Below, piece by piece: positions 25,281 to 34,271 of a stretch of DNA of 64,000 bases (positions are counted from its first letter, which is position 1; every line of letters starts with the position of its first letter). The stretch is from Ramlibacter agri (GTDB taxonomy: Bacteria; Pseudomonadota; Gammaproteobacteria; Burkholderiales; Burkholderiaceae_C). A model generated the notes under the pieces. That model saw only the letters and a program-made list of their open reading frames with translations. It was not told the origin of the DNA and ran no database searches. The DNA lies in contig NZ_JABBFX010000002.1 of NCBI RefSeq assembly GCF_012927085.1, forward strand, positions 186,001 through 250,000. The letters are read 5' to 3'. The translations under genes and the position numbers were made by a program.

Positions 25281-26072
25281 ATGCGCATTCAGTTAGCGAG
25301 CGACTTGCACTTGGAGTTCTTAGTCTCCACCCGTCCCGAAGAAGCCGTCATCGCGCCGGCGCGTGACGCTGATGTCCTGGTGCTGGCCGGTGACATCGGG
25401 ACTGGACTTCAGGCCATCGAGGTCTTCAGGGAGTGGCCCGTCCCAGTCCTCTATGTGGCTGGCAACCACGAGTTCTATGGATTTGACCTGCAAGAGTTGC
25501 GGACGCTCCTGGCTGATGCGGCTAGCGGTACCTCGGTGCGTTTTCTGGACAACAGCGTGGCCGACTTCGGTGGAACTCGATTTCTGGGCACGACCCTCTG
25601 GACTGACTACAACCTGTCGCCAAACGTGCACCAGTCTCAGGCGATGGACCTTGCCGGCCGCCGCCTGGCGGACCACGGCCGCATCCGGCATGGCCGCGGC
25701 CTGTTCACGCCGGCGAACGCGCTCGCCCAGCACTGCGAGTCTCGCGCCTGGCTGGAACAGGAGCTGGCCACCCCGTATGACGGGCGCACGGTCGTCATCT
25801 CCCATCATGGCCCGCACCCCGCGTCAGTCCACCCGCGGTACGCATCAGACCCTTTGAATGCGGCCTTTGTGAGCGACTTGTCGCCGCTGCTCAGTGGTGC
25901 CTCGCTCTGGCTGCACGGGCACGTCCACGATAGCTTCGACTACACAGTGAATGGCTGCCGCGTGGTGGCGAATCCGCTGGGATACCCGCGGGGAACACGC
26001 TCCGCGATGAATGCGAGAGGTCAGCGGTTCGAAAACTCCGGGTTCCAGTGGGCTTGCGTGCTCGATGTCTAG
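25281..26072 (+). CDS. Calcineurin-like metallophosphoesterase
   Basis: A 263-residue metallophosphoesterase with all family motifs: SDLHLE (residue 6), LAGDIG (35), GNHEFYG (62), ISHHGPHP (173) and HGHVHDSFDY (212). These bind the two-metal centre that cleaves phosphomono- or diesters; the substrate is unknown. The start at 25281 places the first motif normally. An ATG eight codons upstream is possible. It follows the winged-helix gene by about 95 bp and precedes the SSB-like gene. Confidence 0.88.
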   Translation: MRIQLASDLHLEFLVSTRPEEAVIAPARDADVLVLAGDIGTGLQAIEVFREWPVPVLYVAGNHEFYGFDLQELRTLLADAASGTSVRFLDNSVADFGGTRFLGTTLWTDYNLSPNVHQSQAMDLAGRRLADHGRIRHGRGLFTPANALAQHCESRAWLEQELATPYDGRTVVISHHGPHPASVHPRYASDPLNAAFVSDLSPLLSGASLWLHGHVHDSFDYTVNGCRVVANPLGYPRGTRSAMNARGQRFENSGFQWACVLDV

Positions 26073-26149
26073 GTGTTCGCAGACATCTTGACGCTCGTAG
26101 CTACACGGTGGTGATGGGGCTCATCCCATCGTGAACCTATAGGACATGC

Positions 26150-26587
26150 ATGCAAGTTTTTGGAAACGTCGCGACTGACCCGGTCCGGAAAGAGTCGAAG
26201 GCCAGCGGCAAGGGATATTTCGAGTTCCGCCTGGCTGAGAGCCATCGCGCGCTCGAGCGGGAGCCGGCCACCTTCTATACGTGCCGGGTCATGAAAGACG
26301 CCGACCCGCACCTCGCGAAGGGCGACTTCGTCAAGGTCACCGGCCGCTTGAAAACAGATTTCTATCTCTCCCGCGAGGGCAAGCCGACGGGAACGCTGCT
26401 GATTATTGCGTTCGAAGCGGCGAAGATTTCGAAGCCTTTGCCGGCGACGGCCGTGGGCTCACCGACAGAGGTCGCGGCTGCGAGCAAGACGAAAGCGATG
26501 ACGCCGACCGCACACGAAGTGGCGACCTCTGTCCCGGCGAGCGCCCAGACCGCGACTCAGGCGATGTTGGTCGACTGGACCGACTGA
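26150..26587 (+). CDS. Single-stranded DNA-binding protein-like (OB fold)
   Basis: A 145-residue protein. The first 100 residues follow the SSB pattern (MQVFGNVATDPVRKES, then FEFRLAESHR, then YTCRVMKDADPHLAKGDFVK and VTGRLKTDFYLSREG). The C-terminal tail is Ala/Thr-rich and ends in VDWTD instead of the acidic DDDIPF tip. Mobile elements often carry such SSB variants. It would protect single-stranded DNA during replication or transfer of the element. A terminator follows at 26609. Confidence 0.72.
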   Translation: MQVFGNVATDPVRKESKASGKGYFEFRLAESHRALEREPATFYTCRVMKDADPHLAKGDFVKVTGRLKTDFYLSREGKPTGTLLIIAFEAAKISKPLPATAVGSPTEVAAASKTKAMTPTAHEVATSVPASAQTATQAMLVDWTD

Positions 26588-26608
26588 AGGACCGCAAGGA
26601 TTGATTCG

Positions 26609-26630
26609 ATGGCCACCGTAAGGTGGCCAT
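26609..26630 (+). terminator. Terminator after the SSB-like gene
   Basis: ATGGCCACC-GTAA-GGTGGCCAT is a 9-bp perfect stem with a tetraloop, followed by a short T-containing run. It lies 22 bp past the stop. The remaining bases to 26,936 hold no supported gene and probably the promoter of the Avs-like gene. Confidence 0.75.
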
Positions 26631-26936
26631 TACTTTCTGAATTTCCGGGTCATCCAGCAGATGGCCAAAAATCCATTGGTGACAAGAAGTTAGCCTTTTC
26701 CAAGGGCGGCTGACAAGCAAATTGGATGCCGCGCTGCGCGACGTGCGCTGGGGGCGAAACACGCGACTTCCTGACTCAGGCTGGCGGCGGTGCCCTCAGG
26801 CGAAGCGCACCTGCCGCTCCACGGCGACGTGCTGGCGACAGGACGCTGGCCGCCCCGCCGTGCTTCCCACTTGCTGGCCGGACTGGATACTAAAGCCCAT
26901 CCGTTACCCTAGGCGCAATCACCAGCGGTTCTGGCC

Positions 26937-29900
26937 ATGTCGACTATCAATTTCAAGAACATCCGCGCGACACCGAAAAGTCAACACGACTCGTTTGAAG
27001 CCCTTGCAACGTTGCTGTTTCAGCGCACCTTCCCTGCCGTAGCTGGCAGCGAGTTCACCAGCTTGCGCGGCGACGGAGGCGATGGGGGGGTGGAAGCCTA
27101 CTTCAAGGAGCTCTCGGGGGCTGTGCATGGCGTCCAGGCCAAGTACTTTTTCAAGCTCGGGGACGGTGAGTTCGGCCAAATCAAGGACTCGCTGAAAACG
27201 GCCCTCCAGAACTACCCGGAACTGCGCAGTTACTCCATCTACGTGCCCTTCGACCTGACTGGCCGGAAGGCAGCCGGGAAGCTTGGCAAAAGCGAAACCG
27301 AGAAGTTCGAACACTGGAAGCAGGCACAGGAAGCTGCAGCTTTCAAGGCAGGTAAACCCCTGCAAATCGAACTTATCGGTGCTACGAAGTGCAGAGGCCA
27401 GCTGCTCTCACTGGACCACCACGGCGGGCTCAGAAGGTACTGGTTCGACGACTCCACACTCACCGACGGCACGATTCGTTCTTGCCTCGCGGCTGCCCAA
27501 GCCTTCGCCGGTCCGCGGTACACGGAGACCCTGGACGTCAACACCGCAGCGCACTTGGCGTTAGACTTCTTCGGCGGCACCGGAGACGTTCAAGCATGGG
27601 TCCTGCCGCAGCTGAAGTCTCTGAGGGCTGCCTTCAGCTATCTCGCCGGCGGCCTGGGCGAAGTCGTCACGGTTCTAAACCCCGACGAGCAGTCACGAGC
27701 AACTGAGCACGTGGCGCGGGTGCGCGCCGGCCTTCGCGAGCTGGTGATTGGCAACGCACCAGCCGATGCGCCTGCGAAGCTCCTTGCATCCGCGAACGCG
27801 CTCCAGCCTCTCATGGAGGCTGCTGAGGCTATGCACTACGCGGAGTTCTGCGCGAAGCACGGCGCAGACAAAGACACGCCGGGGTTTCGGCAGTGGCATG
27901 CCTCATACCAGCTCGACTTCCCGGCAGCGAACTTAGACAGGTCCCGGGATGCCCAGAAAGCCATCGCCGAGCTGCGGCAAGCGCTCGATAGTCCGGCCAT
28001 TCAGGCGACTCGCGCCCAGTCCCTTCTGCTCGTCGGCCCCGCCGGCATTGGCAAGACCCACGCAATTGTCAGCGCCGCCGAGCGGCGCTTTGCGATGGGC
28101 GCGTACTCCCTCGTGCTGTTTGGAGACGACTTCGACGGCCCAACTCCTTGGGAAGTCATTCGCTCCAAGCTGGGGTTCGGCTCAAACGTCGGCCGGGGTG
28201 AACTGTTCGAGTGCCTCGACGCCGCCGCCACCGCCCAGGGTTACCCGGTCGTGGTGTTCATCGACGCACTGAACGAAGGACCCATGGGGGGCAAGTGGAA
28301 GGACCGGCTGCCGGAGTTCCTCAGCCAAGTGCGAGCCTATCCCGGTATCAAGGTATGCGTCTCCACCCGCGACACCTACAAGGACGTGGTCGTCGACAGC
28401 CGATTCCCCGGCTACGCCTTCAAACACCCGGGCTTCCGAGGCCGGGAGTTCGAGGCGCTGCAAGATTTCGCCGCCTCATACGGCCTTGACGCGGAAATCA
28501 CACCGCTCTTCTCAGAAGAGACCGCCAATCCCCTCTTCCTGCACCTCGCCTGCCGGACGCTCCAGGCTCAAGGCGTGAGGTCTCTCGACCTCACCCTGCC
28601 TGGGTTTCTCGGCCTCTTTGAAGGCTACCTGGAGCTGTGCGAGCAACGTGTGCGCGGCCGCCTGCCGTTGGCCTCCCCTGGCAACATCGTTCGCAAGGCA
28701 TTGCTCGCCCTCGCCCAGTCCATGTCCGCCGCGAGCGGCATCACGTGGGTAGAAGCCTGTCGGGCCGTAGACCCCGTGCTTCAGGGTGAGGCAACTGCCG
28801 CCAGCTTCTTGCAGGAGCTGCACAAGGAAGGCCTCCTCATTGTCACGCAGGCTGCTGGCGACGACTACCTGGTGCGCTTCGGCTACCAGCGATACGGCGA
28901 TGTGCTGCGCTGCCTGCAGCTGGTGCAGGTCGCTTCGGCATCGGGCGCCTTGGATGTGACGAGCCTCGCTTCGCAGCTCGCGGCCTGTGACGATGGCCTA
29001 TTGGAGGCGTCGGCATACGTGTTGCCTGAGGCGGCAAACATCGAGCTGACGCAGCTTGGGCTTCCCAAGGACCGCACCTACCCGGCGTTCATCCAGGGCA
29101 TCGTCTGGCGTACGAAGTCCTCCATCGGGATTGATGCCGAGGCGGCGTTCGGGGACGCCCTCGGAACGCCGTCGTGGCCGAAGGTCCTTGAGACATCGCT
29201 GAAGGTCAGCCTTGTTCCGGACCACCTGCTGAACGCCAGTTGGCTCGACACGACGCTGAGAAGGCAAGCCGCACCGACGCGCGAGGGTTTCCTGTGGAAC
29301 GCACTTGACGAGTCCTACGACGATTCTGGCGTCGTTAGTTCGCTCGTCGAGGCTGGACTCAGGTCCAATCTGTCCGCTTGGCCGGTGGAAAGCCGCCGAT
29401 TGGCCGGCGTTGCCGTTGGCTGGCTGACCTCGAGCCCAGACCGCAGAGTCCGTGACCAGAGCACTAAAGGACTGGCCCGGCTTCTCGGAGCAGACACTGA
29501 CCTGGCTGCCCACGTGGCTCGCCACTTTGACGACTGCGACGACGAGTACATCTTGGAGAGCGTCAGCAGCGCCATCTACTGCGCATGCCTCCTGGCGCGG
29601 CCCACAGCCAGAGGTCAATTCGCTAGCGCACTCGATGCGCTCTTGTCGCCAGGCTACGACCGGGGAAATCAAGTCATCAGAGACAACATCAACCTGCTGG
29701 CAGAAGCCATCGGGAGGGCCAATCTCGCAGGCCCGACGCTGGTCCGGCTCGCAGCATTCCCGACCCGTACCACTCTGCCGGCCAGCTGGCCCACAGAGGC
29801 ACAGGCAAAGGCTTTGCTGGTGCACGGCGCCGTGGTCGCGAACATGGACTTCATTCCGGGGACCATGCAGCCGGACTTCTGGCAATACGAGGTCAAGTCC

Positions 29901-31076
29901 GAGGTCCGGCGCTTCGACTTGAAGGCGGCGGGCATCGGAGAGAAGGAACTTGCCTTCTGGATGATGGTTGAGATTCAGCGCCTCGGCTTCCCAGGTGCAT
30001 CGAACGCCTGCTTGGCTTACGACAGTACGATGGCGCGTCGGCACGGCCAAGAGCGCGGCCGCCCCGGCTACGCGGAGCGCATAGGGAAGAAGTACTCCTG
30101 GATTGCGCTTCACAGGCTCGTCGCGCTCTTGAGCGACAACCTCGCGCCGCGCAAGGACTTGGGCGGGGAGGCGCCTGACCCGGGAGCACTGAAGTACGCC
30201 CTGCGCCTGCGAAAGGCGGACATCACGGATGTTCGTGACATCCGGCCGCGCCCTGCCTATCCGGATGACCTGCTCCCATCACCAGACTACGCGTTCCCCC
30301 GGGATGGAGATGACCGAAAGTGGCTCGACCGACAGGACCTCACTCCTCACGAGGAGTGCCTGATTCGCACAGGCACCGACGGCACGGAGTGGTTCGCCCT
30401 TTCGCTTTCTGCGGAGTCAGATGAGAAGCTTCTGCAGGACGACGACAACGTTCCCTACCGGCGCATCACGATGGATTTTTGGACGGTGTTCGCGCCGGCG
30501 GCGCCAAGCTTTGACGCGAATCGCGAAGTGATTGAGCAGGAGCTATACCAGAACGCGCCAAGCTCGTACCGAGCCTACTTCGCGGAGTACCCAAGAGAAG
30601 CGGCCTGTGAGTACTGCCTCGAGTACGGTGAGGTGAGCATGCGGGACGGTGAAATGGTGCACAGCCTCATGACTCTTGCCAGGGGCAACGAGTGGGATTC
30701 CGACTATTCCTGGAAGGGAAGAGCCGAAAGCTTGGACGTCCCGACGAAGGCGCTCATCGACGGTCTTCAGTTGCACTGGGACCAGCATTCGGGATGGTTG
30801 GACGAACACGGCGAACTCGCCGCTTTCGACGTCCGCAAGGACAACCGTTCAGCCCTCTTCTTGCGCAAGACGCTGCTGGACAAGTACCTGCTCGATGCGG
30901 GCCAGGTCCTCTACGCGCGGCAGTTTGTCTACCGAGGAACGGTTGGCGGATACGGCGGCAGCAAGGCGCCGTCGCTGGACGTAGACACGGTGGTGATTTA
31001 TCGGCCTGGCCAAGGCGTGGTGCTGCTGGACGAGAAGCCACAGGTTTATGAGCCCGACGCCGCCGACGGGGACTGA
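26937..31076 (+). CDS. Avs-like antiviral STAND NTPase with Cap4-like nuclease domain
   Basis: A 1379-residue protein. Residues 1-180 form a PD-(D/E)xK-type nuclease of the Cap4 kind: FEALATLLFQRTFP, GDGGDGGVEAY and then GVQAKYFF as the QxK motif. The STAND NTPase has Walker A LLLVGPAGIGKTHAI near residues 361-375 and Walker B VVVFIDALNEG near 437-447. The long helical C-terminus would be the sensor. Avs proteins bind phage terminase or portal proteins and then degrade DNA. The 1.4-kDa-scale length (about 1400 residues) is normal for the group. It stands alone on the plus strand and ends 8 bp before the convergent ART-like gene. Which Avs subtype it belongs to cannot be told by eye. Confidence 0.82.
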   Translation: MSTINFKNIRATPKSQHDSFEALATLLFQRTFPAVAGSEFTSLRGDGGDGGVEAYFKELSGAVHGVQAKYFFKLGDGEFGQIKDSLKTALQNYPELRSYSIYVPFDLTGRKAAGKLGKSETEKFEHWKQAQEAAAFKAGKPLQIELIGATKCRGQLLSLDHHGGLRRYWFDDSTLTDGTIRSCLAAAQAFAGPRYTETLDVNTAAHLALDFFGGTGDVQAWVLPQLKSLRAAFSYLAGGLGEVVTVLNPDEQSRATEHVARVRAGLRELVIGNAPADAPAKLLASANALQPLMEAAEAMHYAEFCAKHGADKDTPGFRQWHASYQLDFPAANLDRSRDAQKAIAELRQALDSPAIQATRAQSLLLVGPAGIGKTHAIVSAAERRFAMGAYSLVLFGDDFDGPTPWEVIRSKLGFGSNVGRGELFECLDAAATAQGYPVVVFIDALNEGPMGGKWKDRLPEFLSQVRAYPGIKVCVSTRDTYKDVVVDSRFPGYAFKHPGFRGREFEALQDFAASYGLDAEITPLFSEETANPLFLHLACRTLQAQGVRSLDLTLPGFLGLFEGYLELCEQRVRGRLPLASPGNIVRKALLALAQSMSAASGITWVEACRAVDPVLQGEATAASFLQELHKEGLLIVTQAAGDDYLVRFGYQRYGDVLRCLQLVQVASASGALDVTSLASQLAACDDGLLEASAYVLPEAANIELTQLGLPKDRTYPAFIQGIVWRTKSSIGIDAEAAFGDALGTPSWPKVLETSLKVSLVPDHLLNASWLDTTLRRQAAPTREGFLWNALDESYDDSGVVSSLVEAGLRSNLSAWPVESRRLAGVAVGWLTSSPDRRVRDQSTKGLARLLGADTDLAAHVARHFDDCDDEYILESVSSAIYCACLLARPTARGQFASALDALLSPGYDRGNQVIRDNINLLAEAIGRANLAGPTLVRLAAFPTRTTLPASWPTEAQAKALLVHGAVVANMDFIPGTMQPDFWQYEVKSEVRRFDLKAAGIGEKELAFWMMVEIQRLGFPGASNACLAYDSTMARRHGQERGRPGYAERIGKKYSWIALHRLVALLSDNLAPRKDLGGEAPDPGALKYALRLRKADITDVRDIRPRPAYPDDLLPSPDYAFPRDGDDRKWLDRQDLTPHEECLIRTGTDGTEWFALSLSAESDEKLLQDDDNVPYRRITMDFWTVFAPAAPSFDANREVIEQELYQNAPSSYRAYFAEYPREAACEYCLEYGEVSMRDGEMVHSLMTLARGNEWDSDYSWKGRAESLDVPTKALIDGLQLHWDQHSGWLDEHGELAAFDVRKDNRSALFLRKTLLDKYLLDAGQVLYARQFVYRGTVGGYGGSKAPSLDVDTVVIYRPGQGVVLLDEKPQVYEPDAADGD

Positions 31077-31084
31077 CCGGGCTC

Positions 31085-31891
31085 TCAGACCCATTCGACC
31101 GCAACGATGCGGTCTGCGGGAACGGGCGTGTTCCCGCCATCGAAGCACCACACGGCGCCGTGCCCAGGCCGGCCTTGCAGCGCCACTTCGCGCAAGTAGC
31201 AAAGCGCGACTGCAACCGCATAGCCGGCGGAATCTCCTGCGGGAGCGGTGAACTTCACGACGGCCGGCTTCCAGCGCTGCTCCAACACGGGGAGCAGCTC
31301 CAGTCCCGAGGCCAACCGAACGTCTTCGCACAAGTCCTCGATGATTTCAGGCATGCCGAGGTAGTCGTGCTGGCCCAGGGTCCTCGCATAGTCCGCCACC
31401 TCGCGGACCAGGATGGCGTACGGACCCCAGTGCAGCGAGTCCTTCACCTTCATGCCGAAGTGCATGCCGAAGCCGCCCTTGCGCGCAAAGGCCGCCGCCG
31501 CTTCGCGCTTCATGTTCACATCGTCCAGCGTGGCGTCGACGGCCGCCTGGAGCCGCGGCAGCCATGCGCCCAACGGGAGAATGCCCTCCGAGAAGTCCGA
31601 CGTTGGCGGAACGCGCGTGCCGTGGAACCAGCAGAGTTCCTTGGGCAGCGCGGGCCGCCCGAGCCGAGCACATGCCTGCTGAAAGAGCCATCGGTCGAAA
31701 GGTGGCAGCTCTTCCCAGTCTCGTTCGTACGCGATGCCAAGACTGGGGTCAGCCACGAACTCGCGGAGCGCCAGCACGGAGCAGCCAAATGCTGCAACGA
31801 GAGATGCCTGGGTCGACAACCGGGATGAGCAGTCGAGGCGGAAGGGGGGGCCTTGAGCTGCTGCAACGGTTGCTGAAGCCGGTGTGGTCAT
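31085..31891 (-). CDS. ADP-ribosyltransferase-like protein
   Basis: A 268-residue protein. CWFHGTRVPPTSDFSEGILP near residue 85 resembles the first strand of ADP-ribosyltransferase folds, where a His or Arg contacts NAD+. The last residues VPADRIVAVEWV fit the final strand of the same fold, with a possible catalytic Glu. The assignment is by pattern only. The ATG overlaps the stop of the 51-residue gene (ATGA). It is the last gene of a three-gene operon convergent with the Avs-like gene. Confidence 0.5.
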   Translation of the reverse strand: MTTPASATVAAAQGPPFRLDCSSRLSTQASLVAAFGCSVLALREFVADPSLGIAYERDWEELPPFDRWLFQQACARLGRPALPKELCWFHGTRVPPTSDFSEGILPLGAWLPRLQAAVDATLDDVNMKREAAAAFARKGGFGMHFGMKVKDSLHWGPYAILVREVADYARTLGQHDYLGMPEIIEDLCEDVRLASGLELLPVLEQRWKPAVVKFTAPAGDSAGYAVAVALCYLREVALQGRPGHGAVWCFDGGNTPVPADRIVAVEWV

Positions 31892-32043
31892 ACCACCCCG
31901 TCACTGTTCGCTAGGAGCAGCGTGTTCAGCAGGTTCATCTCGTTGGACGCCATGAGATACCGGTCGTCAAAGAGCTTCAGCGGGCTCGCGTTCACGACGG
32001 ACACCGCCCACGGGTATTCGGCATAGCGAGGAATCGGCGGCAT
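31888..32043 (-). CDS. 51-residue protein between two ART-like genes
   Basis: The ATG at 32043 lies 20 bp after the upstream stop, and the TGA overlaps the next ATG. The product (MPPIPRYAEYPWAVSVVNAS and so on) has no recognised domain. Its place inside a tight operon suggests a small partner, such as an immunity or adaptor protein, but this is guesswork. Confidence 0.5.
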   Translation of the reverse strand: MPPIPRYAEYPWAVSVVNASPLKLFDDRYLMASNEMNLLNTLLLANSDGVV

Positions 32044-32063
32044 CGCCGCGCCGGTCCCGCCTC

Positions 32064-32993
32064 TCACGCCAGCTGATAGACGTCTCGGCCGACATCGTAA
32101 CGGGCAAGCCCGAGGGACTCTAGCCGCTTCCACATCTTGGTCGCGCGTTGAGTTCTAAAGACGCCGGCAGCGCCTGCACTCGGACTCGACTCAATCCGCT
32201 TGCCAAGGTGGCCTCGAACGTGGGGAAGCAGGCCCTCTGGGATTCCCATGGCCTTGAGGTGTGGCGCTTCATGGTGGTGCACCATGGTCACGGTGAGTAC
32301 TCCGGGCGAGAATTCCGTAAGCTGAAGCTCGAACACCTCCTCCGCAGCGCTTTGAACCTGCGACCGCACCACAATGTCCCAGCGCTTCGGCACATCTAAC
32401 CCTGGCAACTTCGGCTCATACACGAAGTTCCGCACACGCCCGTCAGAACCCCGGCACTTAATTGTGTGCACGAACATCAGTCGCGCTTGAGCCAGCCACG
32501 AGTCCAGCGTGCTCGCCTGATTCACGTCGCTGTCGTAACCGAGGCCGAACAAGGTGACCGCGCCCTGTGTTGCTGTTGAGACGGGTACAACGACCCGGAA
32601 CGAGGCGCCTAGAGTCTCCCAGAACGACCAAGCTCGAGTGCTGCCCCAGTACTCCTTGATGAGGGCGTCAGGCGCGACCCTCGCTTCTAGTTTCTTGCGT
32701 ATCGCATGCACGATGGCCATGGGCCCCCTGTGAGTCGAAGACACAAAATCCACCTCGTAGACCTTCACTTGTGCCCGCGGCGTACCTTGCCCATATGCGA
32801 AAGCGGTTGCGGCATCCACTGTGTCCGCGGCAAAAACGCAGTCCTTACGAGCCGGAAATCCTGGAGGCCGGGCGGCGTCAAGCAGCGGGCCAACGTCCGG
32901 GTAAAACGCATTTGCGCCAGAGCTGGCAACGATTTCTCCTGCCGCAAATGTTCTTGTGGTGGCGTGGTACAGAGGCATGGGTTGTTTGTACAA
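32064..32993 (-). CDS. ADP-ribosyltransferase-like protein with C-terminal domain
   Basis: A 309-residue protein. The N-terminal 120 residues (PLYHATTRTFAAGEIVASSG, then KDCVFAADTVDAATAFAYGQ, then VKVYEVDF) follow the H-Y-E-like ADP-ribosyltransferase pattern: LYHAT first strand, a FAAxxxxxAxxFA helix and a YEVDF strand. The C-terminal 150 residues are alpha/beta and end in a small winged-helix-like part. It is the first gene of the operon with 31888 and 31085. A target is unknown; the fold is judged by motif spacing only. Confidence 0.5.
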   Translation of the reverse strand: MYKQPMPLYHATTRTFAAGEIVASSGANAFYPDVGPLLDAARPPGFPARKDCVFAADTVDAATAFAYGQGTPRAQVKVYEVDFVSSTHRGPMAIVHAIRKKLEARVAPDALIKEYWGSTRAWSFWETLGASFRVVVPVSTATQGAVTLFGLGYDSDVNQASTLDSWLAQARLMFVHTIKCRGSDGRVRNFVYEPKLPGLDVPKRWDIVVRSQVQSAAEEVFELQLTEFSPGVLTVTMVHHHEAPHLKAMGIPEGLLPHVRGHLGKRIESSPSAGAAGVFRTQRATKMWKRLESLGLARYDVGRDVYQLA

Positions 32994-33169
32994 CAGCCCT
33001 TCGAGATTAGGCGGCGGACGAGAGTTTCTCAGTCATCGGGCCGAGCCGGGCGCGCGAATGGCAGGGCCCCCGTGAGCGCCCCTTGCGTCAACGCACACGT
33101 GCGTTCACGGCTCGCCCCTCAATTGAGCGCCGCCTGCTCAGTTCCCAAGACCTGCGGCACAATCGCTGG

Positions 33170-33598
33170 ATGCCAAACGTAGCATCCGTCTTAAAAGACG
33201 AAATTGCCCGCGTAGCACGCAAAGAACTGCGCGCAGAAATCGAACCTCTGAAGCGGGCGAGCGCACTGCACCGCAGTTCCATTGCGGCTCTCAAGCGCGA
33301 AATCGCAGCCCTTCAGAAGCAGCTGAAGATGGCTTCTCGGGCGAGCGCGAAGGCGCAAGACCAGGAAGATGGAGATGTAGAAGGTCCTCGTCGACGCTTT
33401 AGCGCCGCCAGGCTGGCGGCGCACCGTAAGAAGCTTGGCCTGTCTGCGGCCGAATACGGCAAGCTCGCCGGCGTCTCGGGCCAGTCCATATACAAGTGGG
33501 AGCAAGGTGGCACGCGCCCGAGGGCAGCGCAGCTTGAGAGCCTGGCGAAGGTGCGCGCTCTTGGGAAGCGACAGGCGCTAGCTCGGTTGGAGGAATGA
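33170..33598 (+). CDS. Coiled-coil plus XRE-type HTH regulator
   Basis: A 142-residue protein from the ATG at 33170. Residues 1-65 form a basic coiled coil (IARVARKELRAEIEPLKRAS and on). Residues 80-125 form a Cro/C1-type HTH (RKKLGLSAAEYGKLAGVSGQ, then SIYKWEQGGTRPR). The coiled coil likely drives oligomerisation. It sits between the ART-like operon and the PD-(D/E)xK-like gene and may regulate either. Confidence 0.75.
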   Translation: MPNVASVLKDEIARVARKELRAEIEPLKRASALHRSSIAALKREIAALQKQLKMASRASAKAQDQEDGDVEGPRRRFSAARLAAHRKKLGLSAAEYGKLAGVSGQSIYKWEQGGTRPRAAQLESLAKVRALGKRQALARLEE

Positions 33599-33744
33599 AC
33601 TTGTCGACTAGCCGCGGCCGTCAGAGCGGTGGTTGCCTGCTGCTGCGGAATCGAGTGACAGCCTCGGCATCCGTCGGTAAAGTGCCGCGATAAAAAGCAG
33701 GCCCTTAGGGGCGCTGCATCGAAGACCAGCAAGACCGCAGCGCC

Positions 33745-34269
33745 ATGCCTAAGAACCTCCGTTTCGAAGACTTATCCGAACGCCACGACATCGACCCGCA
33801 CCAGCTGCAAGGTTATGCCAATGCGGCGAAGGTTCGCTTACAGGTGCACCATAATCCGCCCGTCGACTTTGAGGTGACGTCTAAAGGTGAGACTGTCGTC
33901 TACGAAGTCAAATGGGCCCCCGTCGATGAGAAGCTTCGACGCTCATACAACAACGCCGATGATGCGAAGCGCGATGGCGCATACGTCATGGCCTTTGCCG
34001 CAGTCGAAGACCTTGAGGGCCTAGTTAGCATCGCCCGAGCCGAAACAAAGACTGGCGCCGACTACTATGTCGCCCCGGCTGGAACGAGCCCGGAAGACCT
34101 AGAAAGTGCGTTTCGCCTCGAAGTCTCAGGTACCGACGGGACGCCGGGGGAAGTGCGCCAGCGACTGAAGGAGAAGCGGGAGCAGACCCGTAGGGGCACC
34201 GGCGCTGAGCCCGCCATCGCAGCGGTCGTCGGATTCAAGACCAAGCTTATCTTGGTGGAGCGCGCATAG
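33745..34269 (+). CDS. PD-(D/E)xK-like putative nuclease
   Basis: A 174-residue protein. NPPVDFEVTSKGETVVYEVK near residues 37-56 carries an Asp, a beta hairpin and E-x-K, the arrangement of PD-(D/E)xK nuclease active sites. The remainder is alpha/beta (GAYVMAFAAVEDLEGLVSIA). It ends 2 bp before the next gene starts, so the two form an operon. Enzymatic activity is inferred from the motif only. Confidence 0.5.
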   Translation: MPKNLRFEDLSERHDIDPHQLQGYANAAKVRLQVHHNPPVDFEVTSKGETVVYEVKWAPVDEKLRRSYNNADDAKRDGAYVMAFAAVEDLEGLVSIARAETKTGADYYVAPAGTSPEDLESAFRLEVSGTDGTPGEVRQRLKEKREQTRRGTGAEPAIAAVVGFKTKLILVERA

Positions 34270-34271
34270 CG

